Shown piece after piece: positions 18,301 to 27,300 of a DNA stretch of 64,000 nucleotides. Positions within the stretch are counted from its first letter, which is position 1. Each line of letters opens with the position of its first letter. Below the pieces are notes generated by a model. It was not told the origin of the DNA. It searched no databases and saw only the letters and a list, made by a program, of their open reading frames with translations. The position numbers were made by a program, and so were the translations under genes. Source of the DNA: Candidatus Gordonibacter avicola (GTDB lineage: Bacteria > Actinomycetota > Coriobacteriia > Coriobacteriales > Eggerthellaceae); the NCBI GenBank assembly GCA_019113915.1, contig DXGM01000043.1:1-64000 (forward strand), read 5' to 3'.

Positions 18301-21300
18301 GAGGTAAAGGGCGCTGCCACTATCAAGGCTACCTTTAAGGCTGAGGCCACGACGCCGGTTGAGCCTACCTATCGTACGGTCACTGCTACATCCAATGAGT
18401 TCGGCACCATCTCGCCGTCTGGCCAAGTGCGCGTAGCAACCGACCGCTCTGTGACGTTCTACCTTATTCCCGATTCTGGCAAAGTGCTAAAGAGTCTCAA
18501 GGTGGGTGGCGAACCTGTTGAGGTGATTGGCAACTCCTACACGCTTCCGGCGGGCAAGGAGAATGTCACTGTTGCCGCTGAGTTTGGCGAGCCTGAGTCT
18601 GGTCAGGAGGTACCTCCTGTACCAACCACATACAACGTGACTTCCAGTGCGTCAACGGGTGGTACCATTTCACCCTCCGGCGTGACCCGTGTTGTGTCGG
18701 GTGGAGAGATGCTCTTCACGTTCACCCCCGATGCTGGTTGGCATCTGTCCCAAGTAATGGTGGATAAGACTGATGTAACCTCACAAGCTCAAGGTGGCTC
18801 CTACCGTGTCCTCGGCATCACCGAAGACACCACCGTCCGCGCAACCTTCGAGCGTGATGCTGCCCCCGACGTTCCCACCCCTGTTACGGTTACGACTTCC
18901 GTCAACGATGAAACCATGGGTTCGGTGTCTCCTGCGGGCGAGAGCAAAGTAGCCCCTGGCAGCACCCAGACGTTCTATTTCACTCCTGAGACGGGTTACA
19001 AAGTTACACAAGTTATAGTGAATGATACTGTGATTCCGTGGTCCGGTTTGTCTTACACGCTGGCCAACATCACCGCAAATACGACGCTTGAAGTGACATT
19101 TGCGGCGGTCGATACCGAGGGCGGCGAAGTACCTCCGGTTGTGCCGGACATGCATACAGTAAGTGCGACAGTTCCGAACGGAAACGGTTCTGTTTCACCT
19201 GCTACAGCGCAAGTTGCCGACAAGGGTTCACTCCTGCTTACCTTTACGCCGAGCGAAGGCTATGTGCTTAAGTCGGTTAAGGAAGGCGAGACAGATTATA
19301 CTTCACAGGTGACAGCCTCTGGCACCCTTCGCCTGACGAATGTAACCACTGGACATGAACTCACGGTGGAATTTGTTCCTGCAAGCGAGCAGCCCACCAA
19401 CCCTGATGCTCCCGAGTACCGCACCATTAGCGCCTCTTCTGGCGACGGTGGCTCTCTCTCGCCCGAGGGCGACGTCCGCGTGCCTATGGGCGGCGAGCAG
19501 TCATTCGTTGTGAGACCTAATGATGGTAAAAAGCTGAAATCGCTCACGCTAACGAACGGCACCAATTCCCAGGTTGTTACTGACGAAGTTACAAATGGTG
19601 TTTATACGCTAACCGTTCAGGAAGATTACACGCTTTATGCTGAGTTCACGGCGCTTGAAGAGGGCGACTCGAAGCCCTCAGTTCCCGATACTCACAAAGT
19701 AACTGCTACGGCTGGTCCGGGCGGCACGATATCTCCTAGCGGTACGTTCGAAGCCGCTGATAACAGCACGGTAACATTCGTACTTACGCCCGATGCTGGC
19801 TACGAACTAAAAGAAGTGAAGGATGGGAGTACCGTACTAGCCGTTACAGATGGCGCATGCACGCTTGATATGGGTACGTCTGATCACACTGTGACGGCGA
19901 CGTTCGCCCCGAAGTCGATTGTTGACCCGCAGCCCTCCTATCATACGGTGACGGCCAGCGTTGAAGGTGGCAATGGCTCCGTTTCTCCTGCGGGTGCAAC
20001 TCGCGTGAAAGACGGCGGCACGCAGACCTTCCTGTTCACGCCTGACGATGCAAGTCAGTACACGCTCAATGAGGTCAAGGTTAATAATGTACCAGTTGCT
20101 GTTGACGGTTTCACTTACACTTTGACTGACGTACATAAAGACACGACCGTGGTCGCTTCATTCCGCGCACTTGAGGATAACGAGCCCAATCCGACACCTC
20201 CTGATACTTTTAAGATTACGGCTGATGCTGGTCAAGGTGGCTCTGTGTCGCCGTCCGGTGATGTGGCGGTGGCGAAGGGCTCAACTCCCTCATTTACCTT
20301 CATCCCTGAATCTGGTTGGCAGCTGTCCGAGGTCACGGTAGATAATCAGCCAGTTGCTGTTCAGGACAATATCTATACCTTCGCTCCGGTGACGGGAGAT
20401 GCCAAGTTGCACGCCGAGTTTGAGCGTGTCAGCGCCCCTGAGCCTCCGGCTGACCCCATTGTTACCGCCACCGTGAAAGACGGCGTTGGTGGCACCATCA
20501 CGCCCTCCGGTGTTCATACCGTACCGCGCGGCTCGTCGCCCGTTTACTCCATCGTCCCTGACGAGGGCTATAAAGTTACCTCTATTGCTATTGATGGCCG
20601 TTCAAGCGCTTTCAGTGGCACTAGCTTCACTCTTTTCAATGTGACAAACGACACCACCATCGAGGTTGCGTTCGGGAAGAAGCAGGAAGGCGACGTTACG
20701 CCTGATCCAAAGTTCTACAACATTACCGCCGAAGCAACCGCGGGTGGTACTATCACACCCGAAGGTATCGTGCCGGTAGCTGAGGGCGAAGCCATGAACT
20801 TCACCTTTGCCGCCATCGACGGCTACGAACTTTATAAGGTAGTAATTGACGAAGGTACAGCTGATGCGGAAACGCTTGAAAACGAAAAGTTGCCCGTTAA
20901 TGGCTATCGCCTGACCAATGTCCAGGCCCATCACGCCATCAAAGCTTATTTCGCAAAACAAGGCACCACTCCCGACCCAGAAGACCCCGACAAGCCCACC
21001 GGCACGGCGATCATCACGGTGTCGCATGGTGAGAATGGCACTATAACGGCCGTCAATCCTGATAACACTATTACTGACGGCAAAGTTGAAGTGCCCCTGG
21101 GCACCAACCAAGGTTTCAAGATTGCAGCAAGCACTGATTACGTCATCGAGAAAGTCACCGTGAACGGCAAGGACATTGAGGTTCCGGATTCTCCCCGCTC
21201 GGAGTACGTCTATGACTTCGAAAACGTCACTACAGGTGGCTCCATTTATGCTACGTTTGCGCCGGCTGACCAGCCGATAGTGAAACACTACATTGATGCT

Positions 21301-24300
21301 TCTGCCGATGAAGGTGGCACCATCACTCCAAGCGGCAAAGTTGAAGTTGTCCACGGCGAGGATGCGGTGTTTACTATCGAGCCTGATAGCACTCACGAGA
21401 TCGCTGGTGTGTTTATCGGCGGGGATAGCACGAACAAAAAGGGTGAACTAGCAGACGATAAGTACTACACGTTCACTAACGTAGAAGCTGACAGCTCTAT
21501 TCATGTAACGTTCCAAGAGAAGACCACGCCTGTCGAGCCGCATACCATTATGGTTTCAGCGGGTGAAGGCGGCTCCATCATGCCCAGTGGCACGGATGGT
21601 GCGGTTAAAGTTGAAGATGGTGCTGACATCACCTTCAGCATTGAACCCAATGAAGGCTATACCATTGAAAGTGTGACGGTAGATAATAAACCTGCGCTTG
21701 ATCAGCTTGCGAATGATGAGTACACGTTCAAGAACGTAACCAAAGATCACTCCATCAGTGCAACGTTCAAGGAAATAGATGTCACTCAGCAATATGATGT
21801 AACGGCTCATGTCAAAGACGGCAATGGTGCTGTTGCTATCAATGGCGGTACTGCTGCCATTAGTGCTACCACTAAAGTGAATGAAGGTGGGGAAGCTACC
21901 ATTACCTTTGCTCCGGAAGACGGTTACATCATCAACACCGTGTCGGTTGACCGTGGGCAGGGCGCAGAGCTGGTTGCCGTGACAGACAACTCTTTGAAGG
22001 TGTCTAACATCACGTCTAATGTGACGGTTACAGTCACGTACAAAGAAGAGGGCACTACGCCTCCTGATCCGGACACGTTCACGGTGAGCGCTACGGCTGG
22101 CGAGGGTGGTTCCATCACGCCCGCTTCGCAGACGGTGAAGCCGGGTGAGTCGGCGACGTTCCATCTGTATCCCGAGACGGGCTATGTGCTTGATACGCTT
22201 ACGTTGGATGATCAGGATGTCACTTCGGACGTTAACGGTGGCGTGTACGTGCTGAAGAACATCAGCAAAAGCTGCGAACTCGTAGCCACGTTCAAGACGA
22301 CCGGCATTGAGGTGCCCGACGACGTGTATTACACGGTGAAGGGCTCGGTCAAGGACAACAAGGGCGGCACTGTTTCGCCGTCCGGCACGGTGCGCGTGAA
22401 GGCTGGTGCTTCTCAAACATTCACGTTTGTGCCGGAGGAGGACTACACACTGGATACGATTTCCGTTAACGGTGGCGATCCGGTGAAGGCGACCAGCCTG
22501 TCCTACACGGTTGATTCCGTGATGGCAAACACCACGGTTGAAGGCACGTTCCGCGCAGTAAGCAGCGGGGGAGAGCCTCTGCCCGTGCCTACGATGTGGG
22601 ACATTACCGCTACAGCTGGATCTGGTGGCTCTATTTCGCCATCCGGCACGGTGCAGGTAGCCCAGGGTGGCTCCATGCCCTTCACGTTCATCCCGCAAGC
22701 TGGCTATGAGATTGACGAAGTAACGATAGACGGTACGGCTAACCCTGATGCTAAAGCTGCCGGTGCGTATCGTTTCGACAACGTGACGAGCACTCACACA
22801 ATTGCTGTCACTTTCAAGCAGAAGCAGGTCGATCCGACGGAGCCCGACTACTACAACCTCACGGTAAACGCGGGCGAGAACGGCTCAGTTTCGCCTGAGG
22901 GCACTACCAAGGTAGCGGCAGGCGCTTCCCAGACGGTGTTCTTCTATCCCAAGGAGGGTTTCGTTGTTGGTGAAGTTACCGTAACCGATGCGGATGGTAC
23001 GACCACCTACACGGAGAACACGGCTGAAATGACCAAGCTCACGCTGGACGCCATGAAGTCTGACGTGACGGTGGATGTTTCCTTCGTTGAGTCCAAGGGC
23101 GAGCCAACACCGCAGCCCAAGACATACGAACTTACCGCATCTGTTCTCACAAAGGGCGGCTCCATTTCGCCCGCCGACGTGACGAAGGCGGTTGAGGGAT
23201 CGTCTGTTACCTACACGGTAACGCCCGAGGCTGGCTATCATGTGAAGAATGTCCTGGTAAACAACAAGACAGCCACCCTGAAGAACAATAGCTTCACGGT
23301 GTCTAACATCCGTATGGATATCACTATTACTGTCTCGTTCGAGCTTGATGCCTCGACGCCGGTTGAGCCTACCTACCGTACGGTGAAGGCTACCTCCGAA
23401 GGCCCGGGCACCATTTCACCGGCTGGTCAAATGCGCGTGGCAGCCGATCGCTCGATGACGTTCTACCTCATTCCCGATGAGGGTATGGTGTTGAGCAGTC
23501 TCACGGTAAACGATAGCCCCGTTGAAGTGGTTGACAACTCCTACACGCTATCAGCAGGTACGGACGAAGCTTCCGTTCATGCGGTTTTTGATGAACCTGA
23601 GGGCGGTGTGACGCCGCCTCCCGCTCCGGTGACCTATGAGGTTACATCCAGCGCCACCACGGGCGGCACCATTTCGCCCTCTGGTGTGACGCGTGTCGTG
23701 TCCGGCGGAGACGTGCTGTACACGTTCACGGCCGATGCTGGCTGGCACCTGTCCACGGTGACGGTTGGTGGCACGCCTGTGACCGACGATGTTCAGAACA
23801 ACTCCTATCGTCTTCTTGGTGTAACCGAGAACACCACGGTGCAGGCAACCTTTGAGCGCGATACCACCACGCCGGATGACCAGAAGCGCTATCAGGTGGA
23901 GGCCTCTGTGGCTGGCGCGGGGGGCACGATTTCGCCCGCAGGTACCTTTGAGGTGGCCCCTGGTGCAACCCAGACGTTCTATTTCACGCCGAATGATACG
24001 GATGACAACAAGTATCGGGTGAAGTCTATTACGCTGGATGGCGAAACGTTCAATTGGTCTGGCCTGTCCTACACGCTTGCCAATATTTCTCAAAACACGA
24101 CTCTTGCGGTTGAGTTCGAGCAAGTTCCGGATGACGAAAAGCCGCCAGTTAAGCCGACCATGTACGATGTGACCACGTCATCAACGGGCGACGGTACTGT
24201 TTCGCCTTTGGGCACAACCAAGGTTGCCGAGCATGGCTCGCTGCTGCTCACCTTTACGCCCAACACCGGCAGTGAATTGACCTCTGTCAAGGTGGGTAAC

Positions 24301-27300
24301 GACGAGAAGATCTCAGAGGTGTCTGCCTCTGGTACGCTGCGTTTGAATAACATAACAACTGCTCTTACGGTGTCTGCGACGTTTGAAACCAAGAGCACTC
24401 AGCCGGATAATCCTGAGGTTCCTGAGTACCGCACCATTCACGTTACTTCAAGTGCTGGTGGCTCCCTGTCTCCAGAGGGTGACGTGCGTGTAGTCAAGGG
24501 TGGCTCGCAAACGTTCATCGTCACGCCGAACAAGGACATGAAGCTTGAATCGCTGACGTTGGATGGCAATCCCGTTGTTGGTTTCAACGCGGAAACTGAT
24601 AGCACGTATACGCTGTCCGATGTTGCAAATGACTGCACCTTGCGTGCTGAGTTCGTGGAGCGAGATGCGAGTGTTGATCCTGAGCCTCCGACTCCTCCGG
24701 TAAGCCATGTGATTACCGCTACGGCCAACCAGGGTGGTACCGTGTCTCCGTCCGGCACCTTTGATGCCGCTGATAACTCGAGTGTTACGTTCACATTCGT
24801 GCCCGAAGCTGGCTACAAGCTGTCGGCTGTGACGCTGGATGATGCCCCGATCACGGTTACCAATGGCACCTACACTTTGAGCAACATCTCTGGTCCTCAC
24901 GAGCTGAACGCAACCTTCGTTCTGGAAACGGTTACTCCTCCCGCGCCCACGTACCACACGGTAACGGCCAGTGTTGAGGGCGGCAGCGGTTCCGTTTCTC
25001 CTGCGGGTGAGATTCGCGTGAGGGATGGTGGTACCCAGACCTTCCTGTTCACGCCTGCGGAAAATTCCGTTATTGACAAGGTAACAGTGGATGGTCAGCC
25101 TGTTGTTGTCGATGGCTTCACCTACACGCTTACCGATGTGCACAACGACGTGCCCGTAAAGGTCACCTTCCGCGCGGCCACGCCTGATGATCCTAAGCCG
25201 ACGCCTCCTGAGCCTCTTGTCATTTCGGCGAGCGCTGGTCAGGGTGGTTCCGTGTCGCCGTCTGGCGATGTAACGGTGGCTGCGGGTTCCACGCCTACGT
25301 TTACCTTCGTGCCGGATGCTGGTTGGGAACTGGCTAAGGTGACGGTTGGGGGCACTGAGGTTGCTGTTCAGAACAACTCCTATACGTTTGCTCCGGTCGT
25401 GGCACCCGCAAAGCTGCATGCTGAGTTCCAGCGTGTGAGCAACCCTGAGCCGGTGCTTGACCCGGTCATCACGGCCTCGGTCAACGGTGGGCGCGGCAAG
25501 ATTTCGCCTGCTGGTGCAGTAACGGTGGCGCGCGGTTCGTCTCAGACGTTCTCGTTCATTCCGGATGCAGGCTACAAGGTGTCTCAGATTACCGTGGGTG
25601 GCAAAGCCTTTGACTTCTCGGGCTACAGCTACACCATATTTGATGTGACAGCTGATATGACCATTGGGGTTACGTTCGAAGCTGACTCGTCGGTGGAGCC
25701 TCCTGCGGTTCACACGGTGTCGTCCTTCGCTTCGGCTGGTGGCATCATCGAGCCCGAGGGTGACCAGTCCGTTGTCCATGGCGGTGCCCTCTCGTTCCGT
25801 TTCGCACCGTACGATGGCTATGAACTGTACCGCGTGGTGGTGGACAAGGATTCCGAGGCTCCCTATGAGCTCTCACAAGACGAAATGGCTGCGGGTACGC
25901 ATCGCATCTCCAACGTGCAGGGTAACCGTACCATTCACGCCTACTTCGCACAGCAGGGGACGAACCCCGACCCGGATGTCGACCCCGATCAGCCTACCGG
26001 CAGCGTAATTATTGCGGCTAGTGCTGGCGAGCACGGCTCCATCAGTCCTGCGGGTGATGTGTCGGTGACGTTGGGTCAGGATGCCACGTTTACCATAGCG
26101 CCCGAGAGGGGCTATGAACTTGCTACGTTGACGGTTGATGGTCAGCGAGTATCCAACCCGGGCTTGTCCTACACGTTCCCGAACGTGCAGGCACCGCACA
26201 CCATTAACGCCACGTTCAAGGCGTCGCAGGTGCTCACCATTACGGCCGAGGCTTCTGCGGGCGGCACCATTGACCCCAGCGGCACGAAGGTTCTGAATCG
26301 CGGCGAGTCTCAGACGTTCACCTTCTCGCCCGACGCCGAGTGCGAACTGGTGCGCGTGCTGGTGGACGGTGCCGAAGTGCCTCAGGCGGTTGCTGATGGT
26401 TTCTACACGTTTGACAACGTGGTGTACAACCACACCATCCGTGCTGAGTTCCAGAAGAAGACTACCCAGCCGGTTGAACCTGAGTACGTGGTTATCCATG
26501 CAAGCGCCGGCCCCAACGGCATTGTTTCGCCATCCGGTGATGTACGCGTGAAAAAGGGCGAAAACGCCACGACGTTTACGTTCATGCCGAACCAAGATTA
26601 CGTCTTGGACGATGTGACGGTTGATGGCGAATCTGTTCTGTCCAAGTTGAATAAGTCGCAGTTGACGCTCACGAATGTGAAGGCAGAGACTACGATATAC
26701 GCCACCTTCCATGAGCAAGAGTTGGGCGAGCCCGACCAAGAGCTGCCCACGATGTATGAGGTGTTTGCCTCCGCGACAACCGGTGGCTCCATCTCGCCGC
26801 GTGGTGCTGTGCAGGTGGCCGAGAACCAGAGCGTGAGCTTCCTTGTGAAGCCGAACGCGGGCTACCAAGTGAAGCACATGCTGGTGGGCGCGGAAGAGAA
26901 AGCATTTACGCCTGAAGGTGGTACGTTTACGCTTGATAACGTGACCGCTGCCCAAACAGTGCGCGCCGTATTCGAGCACATTGATGCTACGGAACCCGAA
27001 GATCCCAACTTGAATGTGGATGTTCAGGTGAAGGTGAAGGTGCAGCAGCAAGTTAATACTCATGATGCTGGTGTGGTTACCCCCACGTTCACTACCGTAG
27101 AGAAAGGTGGAACAAGCGAGCCGTTCTACGTATACCCGAAACCGGGCTACGGTGTGGAAAGCATTACGGCGAACGGTGATCACATTGAATTCCATGAGAT
27201 AGGCAAGGCTTCTCCGGAGCCGGCTACGTTCTCGCTGTTCGGTGCACGCGCTTCGTTGTTCGCGGAACATGATGAACCTGGTGCCGCTGGCGGCTATTGG

